Assembly: GCF_020510665.1 (NCBI RefSeq)
Contig: NZ_CP075187.1
Span: 1,694,501-1,758,500, forward strand
Direction of reading: 5' to 3'
DNA: 64,000 nt
DNA from: Dechloromonas denitrificans
Lineage (GTDB): Bacteria > Pseudomonadota > Gammaproteobacteria > Burkholderiales > Rhodocyclaceae
Every line of letters starts with the position of its first letter. Positions within the stretch are counted from its first letter, which is position 1. Position numbers and translations under genes: made by a program. Shown piece by piece: positions 45,603 through 52,895 of this stretch. Under the pieces are notes generated by a model. It worked only from the letters and a program-made list of their open reading frames with translations, ran no database searches and was not told where the DNA came from.

Positions 45603-47525
45603 TCAGAAATCGGCGCGCAGCGTCACATACAGATTGCGCCCCAGTTCGGCATAGCCGAAATTGGCTGATTTTTCGGCCAGCCGGACATCGGTCAGGTTGT
45701 TGACGCCGGCCCGGAGGCTGAATGTCTGGTCGAAACGCTTGCCGACACTGGCATTCCACAAAGCATAGGCGGGCAGGTCGCCGGTACTGCTGCTTTGATC
45801 GCCATAGTATTCAACCCCGCCGCGACTGCTCCAGCCATGGCCGATGGTCCAATCGACGGTTGAAGCCAACGATACTCCCGGCCGATCGTTCAATGCCTTG
45901 CCAGTCGTTTCATCCTGGGTATCGAGCAGGGTCAGATTGACGTTCCACAGCCAGTTGCTGCCGACATTCCAGCTGAAGCCGGTTTCCAGACCGTTGATCG
46001 TTGCCTTGTCGACGTTGTCGTAAAGATAGGTACGGCGAATGCCGACCGTCTTGATCAGGCGATAGGTGATCAGATCGTCAACCTTGGTGTGGAACAGGGT
46101 TGCCCGCAGATTGAGCGGGCCGCGCTTCCAGTCGGCGCTGATTTCGAGCGAGTCGGATTTTTCAGGCTGGATGTTGCCGTTGCCAAGAAAAGTATGCGGC
46201 CCTTCGGCACCGATATAGCTGGGCGAAATCTGCTTCAGCGTCGGCGCCTTGAAGGCGTGGCCGTAGCCCCCCTTGATGACCAGTTCCGGACTGGCTTCCC
46301 AGACCAGGTAGGCGCGCGGGCTGGCTTCCGAGCCGAACAGTTCGTGTTCGTCGCCGCGCACGCCGGCGGTCAGCATCACGCTGCTGCCGAGCGCAATTTC
46401 GTCCTGGATGAACAGTGCCTTGTGCGTTGCGCTGTCCTTGCCGCCGACCAGGCCACTGTTTTTCAGCGATTCCGTCCGGTGCTCGCCGCCAATCGTGATG
46501 ATCTGCCCCCCCAGCTTGATCGCGGCAAAGGCATCGACAACCTCGTCGCTCATGTTTTGCGGCCGGGTTGCGCTGACGCCATTGGTTCGCGTATTGGTCA
46601 CGTCGATTTCGCTGCGATAAGCCCGAACCTGGCTGCGCCAGGCACCGAACTCGCCTTTCCAGGCGATGCTGGCTTGGGACTTTTCGATGTCGTAGCGATT
46701 TTCGTAAGTTTTTCCGGCACTGCTCACATCGTCGTAAGTGCGTACCTCGTCGCCCTTGCTCCACTGGACATCGACACTTTGCGACTCAGTCAACTTGAGG
46801 GTGCCGCCCAGACCGGCAGTCCGTGTCTTGCGTCCCTCGATTTCCGAATAGCGCCGGTCGTCCTTGTTGGCGACGGCAGCACGTTGCGTGCTCTCACCAT
46901 TGACGCGCAGCGTCACCCGTTCGCCGACCGGGCCGGCGGCAAAAACCGAGCCCTGAGCTCCCTGGCCGCCATCGTTGTCGGCCAGGGCCGACCCCGAAAG
47001 CATCAACGAGCCGATCCATTTGTCTTTGGGTTGGCGGGTGATCAGATTGATCACCCCGCCGAGCGCCTCGGAACCATACAGGGTAGACATCGGGCCGCGA
47101 ATGATTTCAACCCGTTCGATGGCTGAAACTGGCAGCCAGCCGTACTGGTAGTCGGAATGGCCAACGACATCGTCAGAGGGAGCAATGCGGCGCCCGTCGA
47201 TCAGCGTCAGCGTGTGTTTGCCTTCCAGCCCGCGTAACGCCAGCGTCTTGCGACCGCCGACCTGGCGTGGCGAAAGCGTGATGCCGGGGCTGCCGCGGAC
47301 GGCATCGAGCAAATCGGTAGCGTTGCGCTCTTCAAGCTCTTCACGGCTGATCACGCTGATTGACGCCGGTGCCGTGCGGGTTTCGTGTTCGGACAAGGTG
47401 GCGCTGACCACGGTTTGTTTCAGCGTCGTTTCTTCGGTCAAGCCATCCTGCGCGAAGCCGCCAAGCGCACCGAGGATGGCAAGCGTGCCGACGCGCAGTC
47501 TGAAGCGGGGATGAGTGGGGTGCAT
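45603..47525 (-). CDS. TonB-dependent receptor (heme/siderophore class) following hemP
   Basis: 640 residues. After a signal peptide (about 1-27) the plug has DLLDAVRGSPGITLSPRQVGGRKTLALRGLEGKHTLTLIDGRR and IEIIRGPMSTLYGSEALGGVINLITRQP. The barrel ends ELGRNLYVTLRADF. It is similar to CirA/FepA/BfrA-like receptors. HemP immediately upstream argues for heme or an iron chelate. ATG 47525 has a perfect AGGAGG 6 bases upstream; the frame starts 18 bases earlier. It is the last gene of the Fur-box operon, with its own terminator. Confidence 0.92.
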   Translation of the reverse strand: MHPTHPRFRLRVGTLAILGALGGFAQDGLTEETTLKQTVVSATLSEHETRTAPASISVISREELEERNATDLLDAVRGSPGITLSPRQVGGRKTLALRGLEGKHTLTLIDGRRIAPSDDVVGHSDYQYGWLPVSAIERVEIIRGPMSTLYGSEALGGVINLITRQPKDKWIGSLMLSGSALADNDGGQGAQGSVFAAGPVGERVTLRVNGESTQRAAVANKDDRRYSEIEGRKTRTAGLGGTLKLTESQSVDVQWSKGDEVRTYDDVSSAGKTYENRYDIEKSQASIAWKGEFGAWRSQVRAYRSEIDVTNTRTNGVSATRPQNMSDEVVDAFAAIKLGGQIITIGGEHRTESLKNSGLVGGKDSATHKALFIQDEIALGSSVMLTAGVRGDEHELFGSEASPRAYLVWEASPELVIKGGYGHAFKAPTLKQISPSYIGAEGPHTFLGNGNIQPEKSDSLEISADWKRGPLNLRATLFHTKVDDLITYRLIKTVGIRRTYLYDNVDKATINGLETGFSWNVGSNWLWNVNLTLLDTQDETTGKALNDRPGVSLASTVDWTIGHGWSSRGGVEYYGDQSSSTGDLPAYALWNASVGKRFDQTFSLRAGVNNLTDVRLAEKSANFGYAELGRNLYVTLRADF

Positions 47526-47600
47526 GAAGCCTCCTGAAATCATGGAAATAGGCTGGCTTCCTGCACTTCAGGTGGCTGGCAAAGCGGTCTGGGTCGATGG

Positions 47601-47831
47601 TTATTTGGTCAGAATCAGCTTGTCCAGGCGGGTGATTCGCAAGCTGTAGCGTTCGCCGCCATGCATGATGCTGATCTCCTGATGATTGCCGAACAGGCTC
47701 TGGCTGGTGATTCTGTGGCCATCGCTCCGGCTGGCCGGCGGGCTGGCCGGAAGATTGTCCTGTGAGTGACGCAAGTGCCGGTTGAATGGCGTTTTGACTG
47801 TTTGTTTCTGGTGTTGCATGGGATGGCTCAT
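47601..47831 (-). CDS. hemP: Hemin uptake protein HemP
   Basis: A 76-residue HemP/HmuP-family protein. The conserved core is at the C-terminus: ITSQSLFGNHQEISIMHGGERYSLRITRLDKLILTK, ending in the invariant LILTK. HemP/HmuP helps expression of heme receptor genes under low iron in betaproteobacteria such as Bradyrhizobium- or Burkholderia-type systems. The start ATG 47831 is 2 bases beyond the rpsD paralog stop, and the receptor follows after 75 bases. Another ATG at 47819 would shorten it by four residues. Confidence 0.88.
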   Translation of the reverse strand: MSHPMQHQKQTVKTPFNRHLRHSQDNLPASPPASRSDGHRITSQSLFGNHQEISIMHGGERYSLRITRLDKLILTK

Positions 47832-47833
47832 CC

Positions 47834-48451
47834 TTACATTCGGGTGGCGTAATACTCGACGATGCGCTGCAAGTCGATCGGGAAGGGGGCCGACGTACCA
47901 TCCGGCAGATGGCTGAGGCGGGCAGTCAGTGTCGTGCTGTCGAGCGCGATCCATTCCGGACGTTCAAGTGCCGGGCTTTCGAGGGCGCTGCGAATGGCGG
48001 TGAGTTTGCCGCCTTGCTCGGTCGGGCCGAAGGCATCGCCGACACGGATGCGAATCGATGGAACCGTGACACGCCGGCCATTGAGGGCGAAGTGACCGTG
48101 GCTGACCAGTTGCCGGGCGGCCGGGATGGTGGGTGCGAAACCGGCCCGAAATACAAGATTGTCGAGACGGCGTTCGAGTAGTTCAACCAGCTTGTCACCG
48201 GTCGCGCCGCGATCCTTCTTGGCATCCAGCACGACGCGACGCAACTGGCGCTCGGAGAGGCCGTAGTTGTAACGCAACTTTTGCTTTTCCATCAGTTGCA
48301 AGCCAAATTCGGACTTGCGGCTGCTCAGCTTGCGTGCGCCATGCTGACCGGGGGGCTGCGGTCGATCCTGCATCGTTTTACGGCTCAGGCCGGGCAGATC
48401 GACGCCCAGAGCGCGCAAAACCTTGAGACGGGGGCCGGTGTAACGGGACAT
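47834..48451 (-). CDS. rpsD2: Ribosomal protein S4 paralog lacking cysteine
   Basis: A 205-residue full-length S4 homolog: N-terminal MSRYTGPRLKVLRALGVDL, RPQPPGQHGARK, EKQKLRYNYGLSERQLRR, and the S4 RNA-binding domain ERRLDNLVFRAGFAPTIPAARQLVSHGHFALNGRRV. No cysteine occurs in the protein, whereas ordinary S4 has one or more cysteines before the PGQHG motif. The C-terminal third is divergent. It is not in the alpha operon (rpsM-rpsK-rpsD-rpoA) but first in an operon with hemP and a TonB receptor, behind a promoter covered by a Fur-like box. The inferred role is an iron-starvation replacement S4 or a regulatory S4. The normal rpsD is expected elsewhere. Confidence 0.93.
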   Translation of the reverse strand: MSRYTGPRLKVLRALGVDLPGLSRKTMQDRPQPPGQHGARKLSSRKSEFGLQLMEKQKLRYNYGLSERQLRRVVLDAKKDRGATGDKLVELLERRLDNLVFRAGFAPTIPAARQLVSHGHFALNGRRVTVPSIRIRVGDAFGPTEQGGKLTAIRSALESPALERPEWIALDSTTLTARLSHLPDGTSAPFPIDLQRIVEYYATRM

Positions 48452-48488
48452 ATTCTTTTCTTTCAGTGAATTTGACGGTCTGCTGCGG

Positions 48489-48608
48489 TCAACGGGCTAA
48501 AAACGACAAAACCCGTGGCGGGTGACGCCGAAAAACAGGGACAGATGCTGAAAGCAGGTGGTTCGTGGCTGATCGCCGGCATTCAGCAAACAGGTCGGTG
48601 TTATCCAT
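48489..48608 (-). CDS. 39-codon leader ORF upstream of the S4 paralog (candidate)
   Basis: ATG 48608 to TGA 48489 encodes a 39-residue basic peptide: MDNTDLFAECRRSATNHLLS, then ASVPVFRRHPPRVLSFLAR. A GGAG lies 7 bases before the ATG. It lies between the Fur-box promoter and rpsD2, in a 320-base stretch with no other gene. It could be a regulatory leader peptide or a small protein. There is no homology evidence, so this is a candidate. Confidence 0.4.
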   Translation of the reverse strand: MDNTDLFAECRRSATNHLLSASVPVFRRHPPRVLSFLAR

Positions 48609-48635
48609 GAGGCACTCCAGACGTTTTGACAAAAA

Positions 48636-48669
48636 CTGGCTGGCTGGCCGGATACCCGGATGGCTGGCT
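48636..48669 (-). repeat. AGCCAGCC repeat cluster in the rpsD2 leader
   Basis: On the minus strand CAGCCAGCC occurs twice, separated by ATCCGGGTATCCGGC. The same AGCCAGCC octamer is found in the leaders of the receptors at 43366 (45443-45450 and 45457-45464), 45603 (47551-47558) and 57233 (59544-59551). Confidence 0.5.
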
Positions 48670-48724
48670 GAATCGGGGGAGGGAAAGCGTCTTCCGATTC
48701 AAGGAATGACGCCTTCGATCTAAA

Positions 48725-48739
48725 TAAGAATTATTATCA
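48725..48739. promoter_or_regulatory. Fur-like box at the rpsD2-hemP-receptor promoter
   Basis: TAAGAATTATTATCA matches TGATAAT-N-ATTATCA at 12 of 14 positions and overlaps the -10 hexamer of the minus-strand promoter. Confidence 0.7.
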
Positions 48740-48758
48740 ATAAAGCGATTCGGGTCAA
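48730..48758 (-). promoter_or_regulatory. Promoter of the rpsD2-hemP-receptor operon
   Basis: On the minus strand TTGACC (48758-48753), 17 bases, AATAAT (48735-48730): five of six in both hexamers. The -10 lies inside the Fur-like box, an arrangement suited to iron repression. The predicted leader is about 270 bases long. Confidence 0.65.
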
Positions 48759-48771
48759 GCAATATGACTCG

Positions 48772-49551
48772 TCAGGCGATTTGTTTCTGCCGGTCGGCCG
48801 GTTTGACCAGACAGCCGCGCCGGATGAAGCGATCCCGGAAAAGGAAGCCCTGCACCAGATCGAACCCCATTTGTCGGGCCATCGCCAGGTGATCCTCGGT
48901 TTCTATCCCTTCAAGCACCGTCGTCAGCCCGAGATCGGCCGCCTGGGCCAGCGCCCAGGTCAGGATGGTGCGCTGCTTGGCCGACATTTCGCCGACCAGC
49001 CAAGAACGGTCGAATTTCAGGAAGGCTGCGTGCATCAGTGCGGCATAGGAAACCAGACCGCGTGACGAAGCCAGGTCGTCGATTGCCAGGCGAATCTTCT
49101 CCTGGTCGAGCTGGCGCATCATGCGCTCGGAGAGATCGACGTCCTGCAAATGCAGGTTCTCGATCACTTCGACCACCAGCCGGCTGCGTTGCTGCCGCAA
49201 AACGGGCAGGAAAACGTTTTCACCATCCTCGGCTTCGCCCACGGCATAACTGTCGGGATCGAGGTTGACGAAGAGCAGGCCATGCTGCGGTGCCTCGGCC
49301 AGTTGCAGACGCTTCATTTCCAGTTCGGCATGCAGCAGGAGCAGGGGATTGGCATGCAAAGCCTCGAATACATGATCGGGCGGCAAGGCGTGGCCGGTCG
49401 TATCGATGAAACGGGCCAGTGCTTCATGGCACTGCGCATCACCGGTACGGGTCGACACCAGCGGCTGGTATTCGACGCCGAAGCGGCGACTGTTGAGGCA
49501 TTCGAGAATGCGATGCGGATGGATTTTGGGTTGCGGCACATTGGCTTTCAA
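48772..49551 (-). CDS. EAL-domain cyclic-di-GMP phosphodiesterase
   Basis: About 259 residues, essentially a lone EAL domain without sensor or GGDEF. Catalytic elements are intact: EAL in CHEALARF, Asn in LLFVNLDPDS, Glu in VVEVIEN, the Asp pair in AIDDLASSRG, Lys in FLKFDRSW, Glu in VLEGIETED and Gln in LVQGFLF. It should hydrolyse c-di-GMP. The frame has no ATG near the DUF2149 stop. TTG 49551 or GTG 49539 are plausible starts, and the open frame further upstream overlaps the DUF2149 gene. It is the last gene of the hmu-like operon, 20 bases after DUF2149. Confidence 0.85.
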   Translation of the reverse strand: MKANVPQPKIHPHRILECLNSRRFGVEYQPLVSTRTGDAQCHEALARFIDTTGHALPPDHVFEALHANPLLLLHAELEMKRLQLAEAPQHGLLFVNLDPDSYAVGEAEDGENVFLPVLRQQRSRLVVEVIENLHLQDVDLSERMMRQLDQEKIRLAIDDLASSRGLVSYAALMHAAFLKFDRSWLVGEMSAKQRTILTWALAQAADLGLTTVLEGIETEDHLAMARQMGFDLVQGFLFRDRFIRRGCLVKPADRQKQIA

Positions 49552-49571
49552 AAGTTCATGGAATAACTGCG

Positions 49572-49901
49572 CTAATTGGCCGGCACACCTTCGGGGACGT
49601 AAACCATCGAGCCATCCTTCATCTTGTAGGCGACGCCGGCCTTTTCGCCGTCGCCGCTGCCGATGTTGCCGTTGGCCTTGTATTTCTCGATTTTTTCGCC
49701 CTTCTTGATCATTACCTCCATGCTCGGCTTGCCCGGATCGGTGATCACGGTGACGTCCTGCTTGTTGAAGGGATTGATCAGCGGGTTCTGGGCGACAGTG
49801 ATGAGCAGCGCGGCGATGATGACGAGGAAGATGTCGATCAGGTTGACCACCGACAGGATCGGGTCCTCGGTTTCCGGTTCGTGCAGCAGTTTCAGGCTCA
49901 T
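49572..49901 (-). CDS. DUF2149 protein (HmuV-like, ExbD-position partner)
   Basis: A 109-residue DUF2149 protein. One membrane helix (about 15-40, LSVVNLIDIFLVIIAALLITV) follows the acidic start, and then a small periplasmic part ends in MKDGSMVYVPEGVPAN. The topology resembles ExbD/TolR with the Asp-bearing helix (NLIDIFLV), which would pair with the ExbB-like channel encoded directly upstream (4-base overlap). DUF2149 and ExbB-like proteins are the U/V pair of Bacteroidota hmu operons as I recall them. It would energise one of the operon's TonB receptors or the chelatase. Confidence 0.85.
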   Translation of the reverse strand: MSLKLLHEPETEDPILSVVNLIDIFLVIIAALLITVAQNPLINPFNKQDVTVITDPGKPSMEVMIKKGEKIEKYKANGNIGSGDGEKAGVAYKMKDGSMVYVPEGVPAN

Positions 49902-50380
49902 GCTGCGGCTCCGCGCAGGGTTTCAATTTCCAGCATTTCCTCGGCCAGCCAGCGGCGGCGGACATTGACCACCCAGTAGGTGATCGAGGCGGCGATCAGT
50001 GCCAGGATGACGGCCGAGAAGGCGATCGTCAGGTTTTCCGACACCTGGGCCAGGTTGCCGTCGGACAATGATTTCAGGGCCGGACCCATCGGGATCATCG
50101 TCGCCACCAGGCCGAGCATCGGCGTCACCCGGCTGGCGATGCGCGGGTTCTCCAGCGCCTTGTGGGCGAGCAGGTCGAGCTGGTCCGCGGTCAACGCCGG
50201 ATTTTGGCGAAAATCGCTGACCAGCGGTCGGCCCAATCCTTTTTTTCGATACATCGCGAGCAACAGAAACTCACCAAGCACCCAGAAAGCATAAAGAAAA
50301 AGGCCGGAAATCAGAGCCAGAGTTGGCAGCAGGAACAGCTGCGAAATTTGGTACATGCTTAGTTCAACAAGGTTTGACAT
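49898..50380 (-). CDS. ExbB/TolQ/MotA-family proton channel (HmuU-like)
   Basis: 160 residues, shorter than ExbB (about 230-240). An N-terminal helix (SQLFLLPTLALISGLFLYAFWVL) is followed by a cytoplasmic loop and two C-terminal helices: TPMLGLVATMIPMGPALKSL, with the family's conserved G-x2-G/P pattern, and AFSAVILALIAASITYWVV. It should form the proton-conducting unit with the DUF2149 protein. AGGAA lies before the ATG. The start is 65 bases after the small membrane protein gene. Confidence 0.88.
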   Translation of the reverse strand: MSNLVELSMYQISQLFLLPTLALISGLFLYAFWVLGEFLLLAMYRKKGLGRPLVSDFRQNPALTADQLDLLAHKALENPRIASRVTPMLGLVATMIPMGPALKSLSDGNLAQVSENLTIAFSAVILALIAASITYWVVNVRRRWLAEEMLEIETLRGAAA

Positions 50381-50445
50381 AGAAATTCCTATCTAATTAA
50401 AAATGGTTTGGTTAAGACAAGTTTTGGGTGAGGGCTGGCGATCTA

Positions 50446-50775
50446 TCACTTGCCTTCCCGCGTTGGCCGGGTACCTTGCATACGGAGCACGGCGGTAGCA
50501 ATGGCAATTTGCAAGGCAAGACACTGGACGATGGCAAAGTCATTGTCTTGAAGCAGTCGAACGACAATGACTTGAATGCAAATCACCACGTAAAAAATGA
50601 GCCATTGCCAAGCCGAATAGCGGACACCGGCGATCAAGGCAATGCTGCCGATGATCGCCATACCGAGCAGCGCCGGTGTCGGCGTGTGAAAAAACAGGGA
50701 CAGAGCGATGCCGATGAAAGCAACTGACATCAGGCCACGCGTGCGCCTTATCAAAGGGGGGAGTTCGTTCACCAT
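50446..50775 (-). CDS. Small polytopic membrane protein in the hmu-like operon
   Basis: 109 residues with four hydrophobic helices (about 15-30, 34-51, 54-72, 80-97) and a basic tail. I do not recognise the family. It occupies the place of HmuT, between receptor/chelatase and the ExbB-like gene, but I cannot claim homology. Its start overlaps the TonB receptor stop by 7 bases, which suggests coupled translation. Confidence 0.6.
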   Translation of the reverse strand: MVNELPPLIRRTRGLMSVAFIGIALSLFFHTPTPALLGMAIIGSIALIAGVRYSAWQWLIFYVVICIQVIVVRLLQDNDFAIVQCLALQIAIATAVLRMQGTRPTREGK

Positions 50776-52895
50776 TTGCCTTCCAGCGAAAGCATCAGGG
50801 TTCGTTGGCCGCGTTCGGTGCTGTTCAGTTGCCAGTTGTCGTTCGCATCACGGGCATCGGCCACCCGGCGGGTATCGGCGCGCAGCAGGTTCTGGGCCTC
50901 AAGGCGCAGGTTGAGTTGTGCGGTGAGGCGGCGAACGGCATAGAGATCGAGCAAGGTACGGGCTTGTTGCCGGTTGCTCAGTTCATTGGCCACGGCGCTG
51001 CGGCTCGGGCCGAATTGGTTGAGCTGGAAGCCGGTTGTTGCCTGCAGGAAAGGCAGGCTTTGATCGAACCCAAGGGTCAGCTGGTAACGCGGCAGGTCGC
51101 GAACATCGCGCTGGACACCGAGGCGCTCATCATCGACCCGGCCTTGCGGCAGGGTCAGATGGCTGCGCAGGGTGCTGCCCTTGAAGCCGAAGGCGTCACC
51201 CTTGAGTTTGCTGTCGAGCTCCAGCCCGTAGTGCTGGGCGCGCCCTTCGTTGTAGGGGCGATCGACCCAGCGTCCGGCTTCCTGTTGCGTGCGTCGTTCG
51301 ATGAAATTTTCGGTACGCCGCAAGTAGATGTTGGCTCCGACACTGCCGGCACCGTTTGCCAATTGCTGGTCGAGCGCGGCCTCCCAATTGATGTTGCGTT
51401 CGGCGACAAGATTCGGGTTGCCGGCGCGGTCGGCTTCGAGCGGACTGTTATAGCCGCTGCCTTGCACGGTCAACCCGGAAATTTCATCCAATTTCGGCGC
51501 CTTGATGCCGGCCCCGAGCGAGGTCCGGAAAATCAGGCCGGGCGTCAGTTCGAGGCGGGCAGCCAAGGATGGTGCGACTTGCCCGGCATTCTGGCTGCGC
51601 CCATCGGTTTCAAGCCGAATCGCTTCACCGCGCAAACCGCCGGTCAGCGACAACGCCTGGGTGGCCGTCCATTCATGCTGCAGCCAGGCGGTCCATTGCC
51701 GGGCTTCAGCCTGATGCTGGCTGCGGTAGTTGCTCGCACCGCTCACCGCCTGCCGTTCCTCGCGGCGCAGCCAGCCTTGCTCCAGACCGAGCGAAAAGAG
51801 GCCTTCGCCGATGTTGCGGTCAAGCCGGATGGCCGATGAAAACTCGTTTTCATCGCGCGCCAATGCTTCACGGGCGGCGCTGCTGCTGCCACCGGCATCC
51901 GTCCAGCGACGGTCGGTATCGCTACGGCGCTGACTGTCCATCACCGCCGCGCGCGCCGAGAGTTTGCCGGCGGCCAGCCGAGTTTCGCCTTCGGCCCGCA
52001 AACGGGCAATCGTCAAGTGGCTATTTTCATCTTCCCGCCGACCACCATCGGCCATCAGTCCGCTGCCGCTTGCCGGACTGCTGTAAGCCTGACGGGTGAG
52101 ACTCGTCCGCCGCTCGCCCTGGTTGTGATACAAGCTGGGCCACAGTGTCAGGCTGTGGCTCGCTTCGCGCCAGCTGAGGCGGGGCGAAAGGATCAACTCA
52201 TCGAGCTGGTAATTGCCTTGCTCGCGCTCTTCCTGCCACAACGTCCGGTTTCCTGCGGTCGACACCTGGCGGGAGGTGGTTTTGTCGAGCGGCATGCCGT
52301 GATGATTGACCGTCACCGGAAAAACCCACGAAAACGCCTTGTCGCCGCCACCCAGGCTGGCGGTGAATTGCGTGTTGGCTTCATCGCCACGCTGGCCGAC
52401 GGCTAGCTTGATGTTGGCCGAGTCTTGCGGACGCGCTTTGCGCATCACCAGATTGACCGTGAGCGGGGCCGAGCCGCCATGCTCGGCCGAGGCGCCGCGC
52501 AGGATTTCGATGCGTTCCAGCTCGCCCGATGGCAGGCGGCCGACCGTGGTCAGCGCGTAGCGGGCATTGGCCGAGGGGCGTTCGCCATCGACCAGGAACT
52601 GCACCGCATCGCGCCCCATGCCGCGCGCGTTGGCGCTCGGTCCGCCATCGCCGTTATGCGCGCCGGCTTCGATGCCGGGCAGCTTGCGAATCACCTCTCC
52701 GACGGTCAACCCGCCCAAAGCCTCGATTTCCGTCTTGTCGAGCACGGTTTTCTGGGTCACTGCGGCACGGCGCTCTTCATCGCCATCGCTGCGGGCGCTG
52801 ACGCTCACTTCCCGAAGAGTCGGGACAACTTCGGCCAACGCCAGCGACGGCAGCAGTAATCCGGCCAGCAGTCGATGCGCCATCCGCTTGGTCAT
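50769..52895 (-). CDS. TonB-dependent receptor, second receptor of the hmu-like operon
   Basis: 708 residues with a signal peptide (about 1-21, LLLPSLALA). The plug contains GLTVGEVIRKLPGIEAGAHNGDGGPSANARGMGRDAVQFLVDGER and LERIEILRGASAEHGGSAPLTVNLVMRKA. The barrel ends RTLMLSLEGKW. The plug is of the short PupB/FecA-like or catecholate class rather than the hemoglobin class, so its ligand may differ from that of the receptor at 57233. The start overlaps the stop of the CobN-like gene (ATGA). Confidence 0.88.
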   Translation of the reverse strand: MTKRMAHRLLAGLLLPSLALAEVVPTLREVSVSARSDGDEERRAAVTQKTVLDKTEIEALGGLTVGEVIRKLPGIEAGAHNGDGGPSANARGMGRDAVQFLVDGERPSANARYALTTVGRLPSGELERIEILRGASAEHGGSAPLTVNLVMRKARPQDSANIKLAVGQRGDEANTQFTASLGGGDKAFSWVFPVTVNHHGMPLDKTTSRQVSTAGNRTLWQEEREQGNYQLDELILSPRLSWREASHSLTLWPSLYHNQGERRTSLTRQAYSSPASGSGLMADGGRREDENSHLTIARLRAEGETRLAAGKLSARAAVMDSQRRSDTDRRWTDAGGSSSAAREALARDENEFSSAIRLDRNIGEGLFSLGLEQGWLRREERQAVSGASNYRSQHQAEARQWTAWLQHEWTATQALSLTGGLRGEAIRLETDGRSQNAGQVAPSLAARLELTPGLIFRTSLGAGIKAPKLDEISGLTVQGSGYNSPLEADRAGNPNLVAERNINWEAALDQQLANGAGSVGANIYLRRTENFIERRTQQEAGRWVDRPYNEGRAQHYGLELDSKLKGDAFGFKGSTLRSHLTLPQGRVDDERLGVQRDVRDLPRYQLTLGFDQSLPFLQATTGFQLNQFGPSRSAVANELSNRQQARTLLDLYAVRRLTAQLNLRLEAQNLLRADTRRVADARDANDNWQLNSTERGQRTLMLSLEGKW

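Noticed and set aside
47834..48739. Zur instead of Fur control of the S4 paralog
   Set aside because: The cysteine-free protein first suggested zinc, but the box fits the Fur 7-1-7 model and the operon encodes hemP and a TonB receptor. Zinc control cannot be fully excluded.
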